DNA of 64,000 nucleotides from Ilyomonas limi. GTDB lineage: Bacteria > Bacteroidota > Bacteroidia > Chitinophagales > Chitinophagaceae. A model generated the notes under the pieces. That model worked only from the letters and a program-made list of their open reading frames with translations. It was not told the origin of the DNA and made no database searches. This document shows positions 26,945-36,242 of this stretch, piece by piece. The first letter of the stretch is position 1, and every line of letters starts with the position of its first letter. The stretch lies in NCBI RefSeq assembly GCF_005233845.1, contig NZ_SZQL01000003.1:124001-188000 (forward strand), given 5' to 3'. A program made the position numbers and the translations under genes.

Positions 26945-26972
26945 TTTCGGTTGGTGAGACACCAACCGATAG
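26945..26972 (+). repeat. REP hairpin downstream of the RAYT gene
   Basis: TTTCGGTTGGTGAGACACCAACCGATAG forms a perfect stem CGGTTGGTG/ with CACCAACCG closely around the GAGA centre. It begins 4 bases after the transposase stop. Ends TTTCGG and CCGATAG are shared with the copy at 31861. Confidence 0.75.
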
Positions 26973-27064
26973 AAGAAATAACGGCAACTGAATGGGAATA
27001 GGTGCCTGTTCTGCAAGAGTAACCGACTTTCCGTTTCCAACCAAAGACGCATTGAACACCAACA

Positions 27065-27117
27065 AAAAACGCGGATAAGACTATCCGCGTTTAAACTAAC
27101 TGCTTGAGAGAAAAAAA
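27065..27117. repeat. direct repeat flanking the RAYT segment, copy 2
   Basis: Intact copy of the sequence at 25587-25642; it includes the terminator hairpin at 27069-27090. Confidence 0.6.
27069..27090 (-). terminator. intrinsic terminator of the polysaccharide locus
   Basis: Read on the minus strand: ACGCGGATA pairs with TATCCGCGT (9 bp, perfect) around a 4-base loop, followed by a run of T. It lies 41 bases beyond the stop of the glutaminase-like gene, the last gene of the long minus-strand PUL. Confidence 0.8.
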
Positions 27118-27130
27118 TGGCTATATTGTA

Positions 27131-29611
27131 TTAGCGGCGCAAGGCTGCTTCATTATTATTAATCATTTTATAATCCAACAACTTCATAAAGTAGCCACCT
27201 ACCACGCTGCGTGCCTGAAAGCCCACCTGCTTGCCAGTGGTAGTTTCGTGCCAGTCGCTGAGCGGAACGCGTGTAGGCGTCTCGGTAGCGTATTTAAAAA
27301 CCGGATCTACCAGTTTTTTAAAATCTTCATTATTATTGGCCAGCGTAGCACTCCACAAGATCCAGTCGCTTTTTGTATAGGTCTTGCGGCTGTCCAATGG
27401 CAAGCCAAATTCATTTTGCTTGGTGAGGTAAAAGTTTACTTCTTTGTCATATACACTTTCAGGAAAAAGGTTTAAATCCAGCACTTTATCCCACACCAGG
27501 TTATACTTCTGGCTCCATGTATTTTTATCGCTGAAGGTGAGTGCAAAATGGTCGCCATCGTTTGCCATTTGCTGCCAGCGAGCTACCATCGCAATCGCCG
27601 TATCGTGGTATTGCTGCGCCGTAGCTTTATCGCCCAGCATATCTGCCAGCATTGCATAGCAGCCAATACCCACAATCGCTTTTACCGATAAATTGGTATT
27701 ACGCGCCAGGTGCCCGGCAAAGTCATCGGTAGATAACTGGTTGGCAGGGTCAAAACCATCTTTCACCAAAAAGTTTACCCAGGTGCTGAGCGATTTCCAG
27801 TGCTTTTTGGCATAGTCTGCATTGCCTTCTCTTTTAGCAATAGCACCGGCTAAAATAATCATGTTGCCGCTTTCTTCTACCGGCATATCTTCTCCGTACG
27901 TCTGTCCATTGGCTAATGGATACGTACCGAGGTCGTGCGCCGCAAAAGGCTTGGTCCACTTGCCGCTTTCGCTGTAATAAAAAATGCCGTTCATCATACC
28001 TTTCAGCAAATCGGGGTTATAGATTAAAAATAACGGTGCCGAAGGATAGGTTATATCTACCGTATTGATGGAGCCATTGCTAAAGTTTTCTTTGGACATA
28101 AATAAAAGTTCGCCCTGGGGACTTTCCACCGTTTGGTGTGCAGATATAGCCTGGCGATAAGCGGCTACGCACAATTTTGCATATTCTTCGCCGCCGGCTT
28201 TCACCGCATCATCATACATTTTTTTGTTGAAGGCTTCGCATTTGCCCATTACCTCCTGATAGTCATTTTCTGCCAATGCCAGTTGCTGCTCGATGGTGGC
28301 GTTGCCATCTTTGTTCCAGTAAGGGCGCAGGTTTTGACCAAAGTATTGCACGCCATATATTTCATCGTAGCCCACCAATACATGTGTTTCCTGTTCGGTA
28401 CTGTTTATTTTACTTAAAGGCAATACCGTATTCAGCATCAGTTGCTTGCCGGTAGCTTCGCCGGTCTGCGCCATTTTGCCGCTGCTGAAGTTGTCTATGC
28501 TCATTTGTGGCGAAGCAACAGACTGCGCCGGTTTTTCGCTTTGCGGAGCTGCAACATATACATAGCCCCAGTCTATGCGGAGGTCATCACCTTTCTTTTG
28601 TAATACCGGCTGCTCCACCGTTCCGGCTTTTAGTATAGCTAAATTGTTGGAAGTATATTTTGTTGCTTTTACCGGCTGCGTAGGCACATTCACTGCCAGA
28701 TCGGTAGCGGCACCAAAGTACAACTGCGCGTCGTGTGCAGCGCCGTCGTTCGACTTTACTGCAAAGCTGATGTAAGAAACCGGGCGTGTCATTAATGCCA
28801 GATCATTCATGAGCAATGGTGAGGTAAAGGTGAGTTTAAGATCAGCGGCACCGCAGGTAAAATTGTAAATCGTTTGCGTGGCATTCATTACTACATTGGT
28901 CTGTGTGGCTTTGGCAATAGCAGCATTTTCTTTGGGTTGTTGCTCTACAACCAACCCTTCATCCAGCCACGAGCCGCCGGCAGTGTTGGCTATGTGTATG
29001 GCCAAAATATTAGTACCTTTTTTAAGCGCATCGGCAAAGCTGCTAAGCGGTATGTATTTGTATTTATGTATCCAGCCTTTGTACTCATAAATTTCCTTAC
29101 CATTGAGATATACTTCTATATTATCATCGTGCTGGATTTTTAAATACAGGTTTTGCATATTGGCATCCTGTACGGTAAATGTGCGGCGCACCCACAGGTC
29201 TTTGCTCGTCCATTTTGTTTTGGCTCTCGAGTCATTATCACCAAATGGGGCAGCACCAGTCTTCCACGAGGCATCACTAAAGCTGCCGTTTTCCCAGCCG
29301 CTGGCAGGTTGGCTTTCGGTATATTTTACGCTATATGTTGTTTCATCAGCCGCAGGCAAAATGGTTTTGTAGCTTTTATCCATTTCGCCCATAAAACGGT
29401 ACGATTTGCCATCTACTTTTAATATGCCCACTAGCGATTGCGTAGCGCCTGTCCAGTGCTTTGTAGGGCTGGCATTCAGCGTATCGGTAAACGACCATAC
29501 ACTAAAATAAGTTGTATGATTGATGAGCGGGTAAGCAGGCGCTTTTTGCAGTTGGGCAAAAAGAAACTGCACCTGTATCAGTACGCCCACCACGATCAAA
29601 ATTCTCTTCAT
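27131..29611 (-). CDS. secreted glutaminase-A-like protein (DUF4964/DUF5127/DUF4965/DUF1793 architecture)
   Basis: An 826-residue protein with a signal peptide (MKRILIVVGVLIQVQFLFAQ). The N-terminus matches the GtaA-type start (APAYPLINHTTYFSVWSFTD), with an inserted galactose-binding-like segment near residues 100-230 (DLWVRRTFTV, YLNGKEIYEYKG). The C-terminal half is an alpha/alpha toroid-like region with GTYPLANGQTYGEDMPVEESGNM and STDDFAGHLARNTNLSVKAI. Fungal relatives are glutaminases; in Bacteroidota PULs these proteins are probably glycan-active or still unknown. It is the last gene of the PUL, 216 bases after the GH97 gene. Confidence 0.8.
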   Translation of the reverse strand: MKRILIVVGVLIQVQFLFAQLQKAPAYPLINHTTYFSVWSFTDTLNASPTKHWTGATQSLVGILKVDGKSYRFMGEMDKSYKTILPAADETTYSVKYTESQPASGWENGSFSDASWKTGAAPFGDNDSRAKTKWTSKDLWVRRTFTVQDANMQNLYLKIQHDDNIEVYLNGKEIYEYKGWIHKYKYIPLSSFADALKKGTNILAIHIANTAGGSWLDEGLVVEQQPKENAAIAKATQTNVVMNATQTIYNFTCGAADLKLTFTSPLLMNDLALMTRPVSYISFAVKSNDGAAHDAQLYFGAATDLAVNVPTQPVKATKYTSNNLAILKAGTVEQPVLQKKGDDLRIDWGYVYVAAPQSEKPAQSVASPQMSIDNFSSGKMAQTGEATGKQLMLNTVLPLSKINSTEQETHVLVGYDEIYGVQYFGQNLRPYWNKDGNATIEQQLALAENDYQEVMGKCEAFNKKMYDDAVKAGGEEYAKLCVAAYRQAISAHQTVESPQGELLFMSKENFSNGSINTVDITYPSAPLFLIYNPDLLKGMMNGIFYYSESGKWTKPFAAHDLGTYPLANGQTYGEDMPVEESGNMIILAGAIAKREGNADYAKKHWKSLSTWVNFLVKDGFDPANQLSTDDFAGHLARNTNLSVKAIVGIGCYAMLADMLGDKATAQQYHDTAIAMVARWQQMANDGDHFALTFSDKNTWSQKYNLVWDKVLDLNLFPESVYDKEVNFYLTKQNEFGLPLDSRKTYTKSDWILWSATLANNNEDFKKLVDPVFKYATETPTRVPLSDWHETTTGKQVGFQARSVVGGYFMKLLDYKMINNNEAALRR

Positions 29612-29827
29612 GCTTGTATATGTTGATAGTTAAAAAATACTGTTTAAAAAATGGGTTGCTTTATGTTCTGTTTAAGAAAATCTTTCCAAACCAGTAAGAC
29701 ATAAAAGGCTACCATTTTACGTACAATGTGTGTTTATAAAGAACAGCAGCATATTTCGTATAACCTGTTTGCCTGACAAGGCAGTTTCTCTTCTTTGAAG
29801 CCTTACTGATCCCATAATATGCAAAAA

Positions 29828-31780
29828 TTATAATCCTGCAGTAGTTGCCACAAAGCCACCGTTGCGCACCATGGTGATGGTTAATACATCTCCGTTTTTT
29901 ATTGTTTTTGTCAGTTTTTTATAGTCTTTCGCCTGCACATCAGCATTCACGCCATCCTGAAAAATGGTGAAGGAAGCCATTTCATTTTGTCCTAAAAAAT
30001 TAACAGGGATGTGTAGCTCGCGCGGCTCATGATTGGTCATGGCACCAATATACCACTGGTTGCCTTTACGCCTTGCAATCACCGCGTACTCACCTGCTTT
30101 TGCGTCCAGCACTTTTGTTTCATCCCATGTTACCGGCGAGCCGGCAATAAACCTGGTGCAATCTTCTTCGCGGTAGTAATTGAATGGATTATCAGCCAGC
30201 ATTTGTAAACCGCTTTCATATACGATATACATAGCTAATTGGTTACAGCGCGTACCAATGCTCATGGTGTTTGTCCAGGTAGGTTTATAATCCTCAGGCT
30301 GCACATTGAACATGGCGCCGGGCGTATAATCCATGGGTCCTACAGCATTACGGATGAATGGCAGGAGCATATTATTATCCGGTGTTGCTAATCCGCCACC
30401 AATATTTTGCTCCATACCGGTTACGCCTTCGTGCGCCAGTATATTAGGGTAAGCAACGCTTAAGCCTGCCGGTTTAAAAGCACCATGGTAATCTACCAGT
30501 ATATGATGTTTAAATGCTTCTTTAGCAATCGTTTCGTACCAGTTAACCATCCATTGATCACTGCGGTTCATAAAGTCAATTTTGGCGCCGGCAATGCCCC
30601 AATCGGCTAACTGTTTAAAGATGGTTTGATAATTATTTTCAACAGACAGCCATGTAAACCATAGGATGATCTTTACATTTTTCTGCTTGCCATAAGCAAT
30701 CAGTTGTTGCAGGTCAATATTAGGATTTGGATGCAACACATCTACAGTTGATTTTGACCAGCCTTCATCCATAATGATATAGGGAATATTGAATTTGGAA
30801 GCAAAATCAATGTAATATTTATAGGTTTCTAAATTCAGTCCGGCTTTAAAATCTACGCCATAAATACGGGCGCCATGCCACCATTCCCAGCTTACGTGTC
30901 CGGGTTTTATCCAGGCAGTATCGCTTAAGGTGGTTTGGCGCGATAACTTGTACACCATTTCATTGGCAACAAGGTCTTTATCTTCTTTTGCCACTACTAT
31001 AAAGCGCCACGGAAAGCTGCGGCTGCCACTTGTTTTTGCTATATAATCTGCTTCGCTGGTAATCTTTAAAGTACGATCATCTTTTGGCGCAAATGCCAGC
31101 GGTACTTTGGGGAAAGCGGAGCCTAATGCATTGTCTCCATCCGGCTTTACAAACATACAGGGATAATCGTACAAATCGGCTTCGGAAATAAGCAGCTTGT
31201 AATTATTTCCTGCACTGATAAGCACCGGCAACGTACTCATTTTATTTTCTTTCCAGTTGTTGACAGGTGCTTTGGCATAGGGCGTTTCATAAGCCGTAAA
31301 AAAGGTTCTCTCGGGCGAATACCACGCAGAATCGTTATGTACAAAACCGAAGTGGGCATCCTCAGCCGTAATGGCAACGCTATCCTTTTTACGCGTAATA
31401 AAGCGGTACGCCACCCCATCGTTATACGCCCGAAATTCAATGCTGTAATCACCTTTAAAGGATAATGCCAGCACATTGCAGTTATTACTCACAACCGCAT
31501 TTTTAAAAGGCGCCGCCGGCTTTAGCTGTTCATTGATAGTGGATGTTGTTTTCTTCAGCAGCTTTGGACTGCTACCTAATACTTCATTACCCACGTATAA
31601 TTGCATAAAGCTGTTGTTGAGCAATGGCTCATTGCCCGCTTTTACCGAGTAATACACCTTGTCTTTTACCTCCACCTCAACAGTAATATTTTTATCCGGC
31701 GATGTAAGCTGCAATGTTTGTGCATGAACAGTCTTTTGCCCGATAATAAAAATCAATAGAAAAATGCTTAGCTGCTTCAT
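29828..31780 (-). CDS. GH97 glycoside hydrolase (alpha-galactosidase/alpha-glucosidase family)
   Basis: A 650-residue protein with a signal peptide (cut near VHAQ). It has the GH97 three-part layout: an N-terminal beta-super-sandwich, a TIM barrel beginning around residue 290 (WEWWHGARIYGVDFKAGLN), and a C-terminal beta domain. The barrel carries GIAGAKIDFMNRSDQ; an Asp here is the nucleophile of retaining GH97 enzymes such as BT1871 alpha-galactosidase. This makes the retaining, alpha-galactosidase-like type more likely than the inverting SusB type. That fits the galactokinase gene in the same locus. The assignment to GH97 is firm; specificity is inferred. Confidence 0.88.
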   Translation of the reverse strand: MKQLSIFLLIFIIGQKTVHAQTLQLTSPDKNITVEVEVKDKVYYSVKAGNEPLLNNSFMQLYVGNEVLGSSPKLLKKTTSTINEQLKPAAPFKNAVVSNNCNVLALSFKGDYSIEFRAYNDGVAYRFITRKKDSVAITAEDAHFGFVHNDSAWYSPERTFFTAYETPYAKAPVNNWKENKMSTLPVLISAGNNYKLLISEADLYDYPCMFVKPDGDNALGSAFPKVPLAFAPKDDRTLKITSEADYIAKTSGSRSFPWRFIVVAKEDKDLVANEMVYKLSRQTTLSDTAWIKPGHVSWEWWHGARIYGVDFKAGLNLETYKYYIDFASKFNIPYIIMDEGWSKSTVDVLHPNPNIDLQQLIAYGKQKNVKIILWFTWLSVENNYQTIFKQLADWGIAGAKIDFMNRSDQWMVNWYETIAKEAFKHHILVDYHGAFKPAGLSVAYPNILAHEGVTGMEQNIGGGLATPDNNMLLPFIRNAVGPMDYTPGAMFNVQPEDYKPTWTNTMSIGTRCNQLAMYIVYESGLQMLADNPFNYYREEDCTRFIAGSPVTWDETKVLDAKAGEYAVIARRKGNQWYIGAMTNHEPRELHIPVNFLGQNEMASFTIFQDGVNADVQAKDYKKLTKTIKNGDVLTITMVRNGGFVATTAGL

Positions 31781-31860
31781 TCTTTTTATTTAGATAAAAA
31801 TTTTAAACCACGAAGAAGGCACAAAGAACACCAGGGTTCACAAGAAAAAAAGGTATTTAA

Positions 31861-31890
31861 ATTTCGGCGGGTGGTGACACCCGCCGATAG
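31861..31890 (+). repeat. REP hairpin with a changed stem
   Basis: It starts ATTTCGGCGGGTG and ends CACCCGCCGATAG around a GTGA centre. Outer ends match the REP at 26945, but the stem bases differ on both arms so pairing is kept. It lies between the GH97 and GH2 genes. Confidence 0.7.
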
Positions 31891-31963
31891 CACGCTATCA
31901 AATCGTGATCTTTCATAGGTGTCCTGAGAACTTTTCGACAACCAAACCATCCACATAAAAGCC

Positions 31964-32237
31964 ATAATCCATCTTAGAGTAAGTGGCGTTGGCACGGACA
32001 ACACGAAGTCTCATCGAAGATAAATGCGCGGAGCGATCATGCCGTCCTTGAATCCGCATAGCGGTATCACTGGGACCAAAGAAAAACATTATTCACGAAG
32101 TAACTAAGCGAAGCGTTCTCATGAATACCATTGATAAAAACATCAATGCATTCATACTTTTTGGTTACTTTTTTCTTTCAGGAGGAAAAAGTAAACAAGA
32201 ACTTACTGCGAGAAATCATCCCCAAACACCTGTGCCA
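31964..32237 (+). repeat. dispersed intergenic repeat, copy B
   Basis: Shares the ordered blocks of copy A (10159-10376): TAATCCATCTTAGAGTAAG, GGACAACACGA, CTCATCGAAGATAAA, GCGCGGAGCGATC, GTTACTTTTTTCTTTC, AAAAAGT, ACAAGAACT, GAAATCAT and AAACACC. The middle differs and includes its own palindrome (CATTGAT 32129-32135 with ATCAATG 32142-32148). Together with the REP at 31861 and a degraded ACCACGAAG-type repeat at about 31807 it fills the 549-base gap between GH97 and GH2. Confidence 0.7.
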
Positions 32238-32329
32238 TTCCCATTTAAAAGTAAATAATTATCCAATCCTACTTAGCCAACAGCAACAAGCTTATAAAGA
32301 GAAAATAATACATCTTTTCACCAGTCTCT

Positions 32330-34135
32330 TTATTCATTCAATGCCCTACTGCTATTTATCACTGCCGAATTAATTTCCCTCACTCTATTAAAATCCATTT
32401 TTTCTACCTGCCGGTCATAGGTTAATATACCGTTTATCTCGTGCTCTACATCGGTGGTTTGTGTGTAAATGGCAATGCTTAAACCTTTGTATTTCACCAA
32501 CTGCTCTACCTGGTTGAGCAGTAAGACATACCGGTTTGTCAAATCGTTTAAAGTTGGTTCGTAAGCATATGCGTTGTTAAACACCGGATATAAATGACCA
32601 CGCACAAACAAACCTACCCCGCCAAACTCACCCAGCGATGCTGCCCGTTTACCATCGGGCACCGAAGCACCGTACGGACCAACATAAATGTGCGTATCTA
32701 CATAATCGCCATTACCGGGATCGCCATACGCTTTTTGATAGCTTGGATTGTTGTTGAATCCAGAATTGCCATTTACCAATCTGGATGGATCGTAAGCCTT
32801 CGTCCAGTCGGTTATTTCCTTTACATCAAAAGCACCCCAGTTCTCATTAAATGGCACCCAGGTAACGATGGAAGGCGCATTGTAATGTTCGTTTATGATT
32901 TCCTTCCACTCCTGCCTGAAGCGGCTGCGCACCAGCGCTGTATCTTCAAACTGGTACCAGATAGAAGGCATATCCTGCCACACCATTACGCCTAGTTTAT
33001 CGCACCAGTAATACCAGCGCTGCGGCTCGGTTTTCATGTGCTTGCGAATGAGGTTAAAGCCGGCTTTTTTAGCTTCTTCAATATCAAACTTCAGGGCATC
33101 ATCGGTAGGCGCGGTGTAAATACCATCGGGCCAATAGCCTTGATCGAGTAAGCCAAGCTGCAACAAGAACTTGCCGTTCAGCAATGCCCTTTTTACGCCC
33201 TTTACTTCACCCAATGCAATAGAACGCATACCAAAATAGCTGCTTATTTCATCCACCACAGCCCCCTTTTTATCTTTCAGCTGTAGTTTTAAATCGTATA
33301 AAAAAGGATAATCGGGCGACCATAAAACAGGGTTAGGAATAGCAATATCGAACGACTGATTGATAGTGCCCGAAGCATCAATGGTAGCTATTTTATCTCC
33401 CGATACAACAGCAGCCACACTTAAGCCTGCTGCATTGGAAACGACCTGTACGTGCAGCTTTTCATTAGCTACATCCGGTGTTAACCGGATATCAGCAATA
33501 TAATGTTCAGCTACCGGCTCCAGCCATACTGTTTGCCATATACCGGAGGTAAATGTATAATCGCCACGCGGACCGTTTTTACCCGAAACAGATCTGCCAT
33601 CATTTTTATCCTGCACGCCAATAATAAGGGTGTTATTACCCGGCTGTAACAATGGCGTGATATCAAAACTAAAAGCATCGTAGCCGCCAATGTGCGTACC
33701 CGCTTTTTTGCCATTGACAAATATTACTGTTTCATAATCTGCTGCACCAATATGCAGCAGTACATGCTTTCCTTTCCATGAAGCAGGAATGGTAACCACT
33801 TTACGGTACCACATATTAATTTCCTGCTTTCTTTCGATGCGGGACAAATAAGCCTCCGGCGGATAAGGCACGGTTATTTTTTCCGTTGCACCGTTGAACG
33901 ATGGTGGCTGCCGGGCTGTAGTTGCATCAGGCGCATCTTTGCCGCCTATGTAATCCCATTTACCATTCAAATTCAGCCAATCCGCCCGTTCCATTTGCGG
34001 TCGCGGATACTCTGGAAATGGTACCTGCACTTTCACTGCAGCTTCCGTCCATGGCGTGGACATTACTGCCTGCTGTTGTGTAAAAGCACTGCTCACCCAC
34101 AATGCAATAACAGCAGCCAGCAATAATCTTCTCAT
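32330..34135 (-). CDS. GH2 family glycoside hydrolase (beta-galactosidase-like), copy 1
   Basis: About 601 residues from ATG 34135 (MRRLLLAAVIALWVSSA, a signal peptide). An open extension to 34282 lacks protein character and was not used. Order: N-terminal sugar-binding sandwich (PRPQMERADWLNLNGKWDY), immunoglobulin-like domain, then a TIM barrel with VPFNENWG (acid/base Glu) and SLGEFGGVG (nucleophile Glu). It lacks the long C-terminal domains of LacZ and is typical of Bacteroidota PUL GH2 enzymes. A close paralogue lies upstream at 34286. Likely an exo-acting beta-galactosidase or similar; sugar specificity is not readable. Confidence 0.85.
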   Translation of the reverse strand: MRRLLLAAVIALWVSSAFTQQQAVMSTPWTEAAVKVQVPFPEYPRPQMERADWLNLNGKWDYIGGKDAPDATTARQPPSFNGATEKITVPYPPEAYLSRIERKQEINMWYRKVVTIPASWKGKHVLLHIGAADYETVIFVNGKKAGTHIGGYDAFSFDITPLLQPGNNTLIIGVQDKNDGRSVSGKNGPRGDYTFTSGIWQTVWLEPVAEHYIADIRLTPDVANEKLHVQVVSNAAGLSVAAVVSGDKIATIDASGTINQSFDIAIPNPVLWSPDYPFLYDLKLQLKDKKGAVVDEISSYFGMRSIALGEVKGVKRALLNGKFLLQLGLLDQGYWPDGIYTAPTDDALKFDIEEAKKAGFNLIRKHMKTEPQRWYYWCDKLGVMVWQDMPSIWYQFEDTALVRSRFRQEWKEIINEHYNAPSIVTWVPFNENWGAFDVKEITDWTKAYDPSRLVNGNSGFNNNPSYQKAYGDPGNGDYVDTHIYVGPYGASVPDGKRAASLGEFGGVGLFVRGHLYPVFNNAYAYEPTLNDLTNRYVLLLNQVEQLVKYKGLSIAIYTQTTDVEHEINGILTYDRQVEKMDFNRVREINSAVINSSRALNE

Positions 34136-34221
34136 AATAATTATTTTAATGATTTTTGTTACAAAGACACAAAAAAGGGAGTCAATTGGAGTATTGAAGC
34201 GCAGCGTAAACAACATAATTA

Positions 34222-34259
34222 CACAGAGCAACACAGTAATAATCTTGTGCTGCTCTGTG
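34222..34259. repeat. hairpin between the two GH2 genes
   Basis: CACAGAGCA (34222-34230) pairs with TGCTCTGTG (34251-34259) and ACA with TGT inside, giving a long stem in the 150-base gap between the GH2 genes. The CACAGAG wording recalls the intergenic repeats at 52228 and 62131. It may stabilise or separate the operon mRNA; no T-run follows. Confidence 0.5.
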
Positions 34260-34285
34260 CCGTAAGTGTCGCTATTGTTCACTAA

Positions 34286-36124
34286 CTATTCGGGCTTAAT
34301 ACTATACAACCTCGTATTGTCTGCATTTAATTTGTCTAATGGCATCTTCATCACTTTACGGTCGTAGGTCATAAAGCCGTTTATCTCGCCTTCCACGTCG
34401 GTGGTTTGCGTATATACGGCTGCAGATAATCCTAATGGAATCAATTCTGCCAGTTTATTGGTAAGCGTTTGATAACGCATAAACAAGCTGTCGTTGGTTC
34501 CAAAGGTTTGGTAACCCCAGTTTCTTTGCTGCCAGGTATGTCCTTCCACCGGTAACCCCAAGCCTCCAAACTCTCCGCATACCACTGCCTCTTTGCCACC
34601 AAATAATTCCGGACGCGGCATGGCAGGATCGGGATAGCTGTGCAGATCCAGGATATCGCCAACAGCATAAAAGTTGCCGCCACTGGCACTGTTTACCAGT
34701 CGGGACGGATCCTTTTGTTTTGTCCAGTTCGTTATTTCAACTGTTTTAAATTGTCCCCAGGCTTCGTTGAAAGGTATCCATACAACGATGCTGGGAAAAT
34801 TATGCAGCTTATTCATAATTTCATTCCACTCCTTCCGGTAATAGCCTTCCGATTCGGATGTACGATCTCTGTCTGTTGCCCTGCCTATCACACCGGGGCG
34901 GTTTTCCCAATGGTTGCCTAAGTCGCCGCTCGGCATATCCTGCCACACCAGCATACCTATTGAATCGCAGTAACGGTACCAGCGCGCCGGCTCTACTTTT
35001 ATATGCTTGCGGATCATATTAAAGCCCATTGCTTTGGTTTGTACAATATCAAACTTCAGGGCGGCATCGGTAGGAGCAGTGTATAAACCATCGGGCCACC
35101 AGCCCTGGTCTAACGGACCAAATTCAAAAAGAAACTGGTTGTTCAGCATCATACGCTGAATGCCATTTTTATCCGGTGCAAGAGATACTTTGCGCATGGC
35201 GAAATAGCTCTTTACTTCATCTACTACTTTGCCTTTGCGTAATATACTTACTCTTAAATCGTAGAGGTGCGGGCTGGATGGCGACCACAGTTCGGGGTTG
35301 CTGATGTTGAGGGTAACAGCAGTATCTTTTGTAGTTTGCTCGGCTACGGTGGTATTGTTGTTTAGCGCAGTAAAGCGCAGTTCATCGTCGGGCTGCAGGT
35401 TTTGGATGGTTGTGCTTACAGCCAGCGTGCTGTTGTCCACATCCGGTGTTTGTTTGGTAGCAGCGATATAGGTTTGCGGCACCTTTTCTACCCATACCGT
35501 TTGCCAGATGCCCGTAACCGGCGTGTACCAGATACCGTGTGGTTTTATCATTTGTTTTCCAATTGGCTGCGGGCCAGCATCGGTAGGGTCCCACACGCTA
35601 ATGGCAATATCCTGTTTATTGCCTTTTTTCAAAGCATCCGTTATATCTATAGTAAACGGATCGAAACCGCCCTCGTGGGTGCCGGCTTTGGTTCCATTTA
35701 CATACACATCGCAACGCCAATCCACCGCGCCAAAATGCAGTAGTACACGGTTGCCGTTGGTTTTGGCAGGGATGGTAACAGTTTTTTTGTACCACAGCAC
35801 ACTGTCTTTACCCACTGTTTTGCCTACGCCGGATAAAGCAGATTCTACTGCAAAAGGCACTAAAATATTGCCCTGCGTAGCAGCCGGAATAGTTGCCTGC
35901 TGATCTTTGGGCAAAATGGCATACTCCCACAAACCATTCAGGTTTGTCCAGTTGCCACGTGCCAATTGCGGGCGTGGATATTCTGGTAATACATTAGCTG
36001 GGTTTACACTATCTGCCCAGGGAGAAGTGATTTTGTCGCCGGCAATATGCCAGGCAGTTGCCTGCGCCACAACAAGCGTACAGGCAAAAAGATGCAAACA
36101 GGTCACGAGTAATAACTTTTTCAT
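34286..36124 (-). CDS. GH2 family glycoside hydrolase (beta-galactosidase-like), copy 2
   Basis: A 612-residue protein with a signal peptide (LLVTCLHLFACTLVVAQ). It has the same domain order as the downstream copy: PRPQLARGNWTNLNGLWEY binding domain, barrel with WIPFNEAWG (acid/base Glu), and VVCGEFGGLG (nucleophile Glu). The two proteins share long similar stretches such as LGLLDQGYWPDG and FGPLDQGWWPDG, so they arose by tandem duplication. Here NEA replaces NEN after the catalytic Glu, and a loop after the barrel strand near DMPSGDLGNHWENR is longer. Different specificities are therefore plausible. Confidence 0.85.
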   Translation of the reverse strand: MKKLLLVTCLHLFACTLVVAQATAWHIAGDKITSPWADSVNPANVLPEYPRPQLARGNWTNLNGLWEYAILPKDQQATIPAATQGNILVPFAVESALSGVGKTVGKDSVLWYKKTVTIPAKTNGNRVLLHFGAVDWRCDVYVNGTKAGTHEGGFDPFTIDITDALKKGNKQDIAISVWDPTDAGPQPIGKQMIKPHGIWYTPVTGIWQTVWVEKVPQTYIAATKQTPDVDNSTLAVSTTIQNLQPDDELRFTALNNNTTVAEQTTKDTAVTLNISNPELWSPSSPHLYDLRVSILRKGKVVDEVKSYFAMRKVSLAPDKNGIQRMMLNNQFLFEFGPLDQGWWPDGLYTAPTDAALKFDIVQTKAMGFNMIRKHIKVEPARWYRYCDSIGMLVWQDMPSGDLGNHWENRPGVIGRATDRDRTSESEGYYRKEWNEIMNKLHNFPSIVVWIPFNEAWGQFKTVEITNWTKQKDPSRLVNSASGGNFYAVGDILDLHSYPDPAMPRPELFGGKEAVVCGEFGGLGLPVEGHTWQQRNWGYQTFGTNDSLFMRYQTLTNKLAELIPLGLSAAVYTQTTDVEGEINGFMTYDRKVMKMPLDKLNADNTRLYSIKPE

Positions 36125-36242
36125 AGAGCAATCTTATTATCAGAGTGAATAAATAGTGTTTATTAATATTGGTAATGCGAAGCACGGTTTAACCCGCTCT
36201 TTGCTTCCTGTGTTTTCAGTTCCGGAATACATTGAAATTTTA

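Noticed and set aside
32131-32373. Plus-strand open frame across the dispersed repeat
   Set aside because: It runs through repeat sequence and is not conserved in the copy at 10159.
34136-34282. Longer N-terminus for GH2 copy 1
   Set aside because: The extension lacks protein character and would bury the clear signal peptide that starts at 34135.
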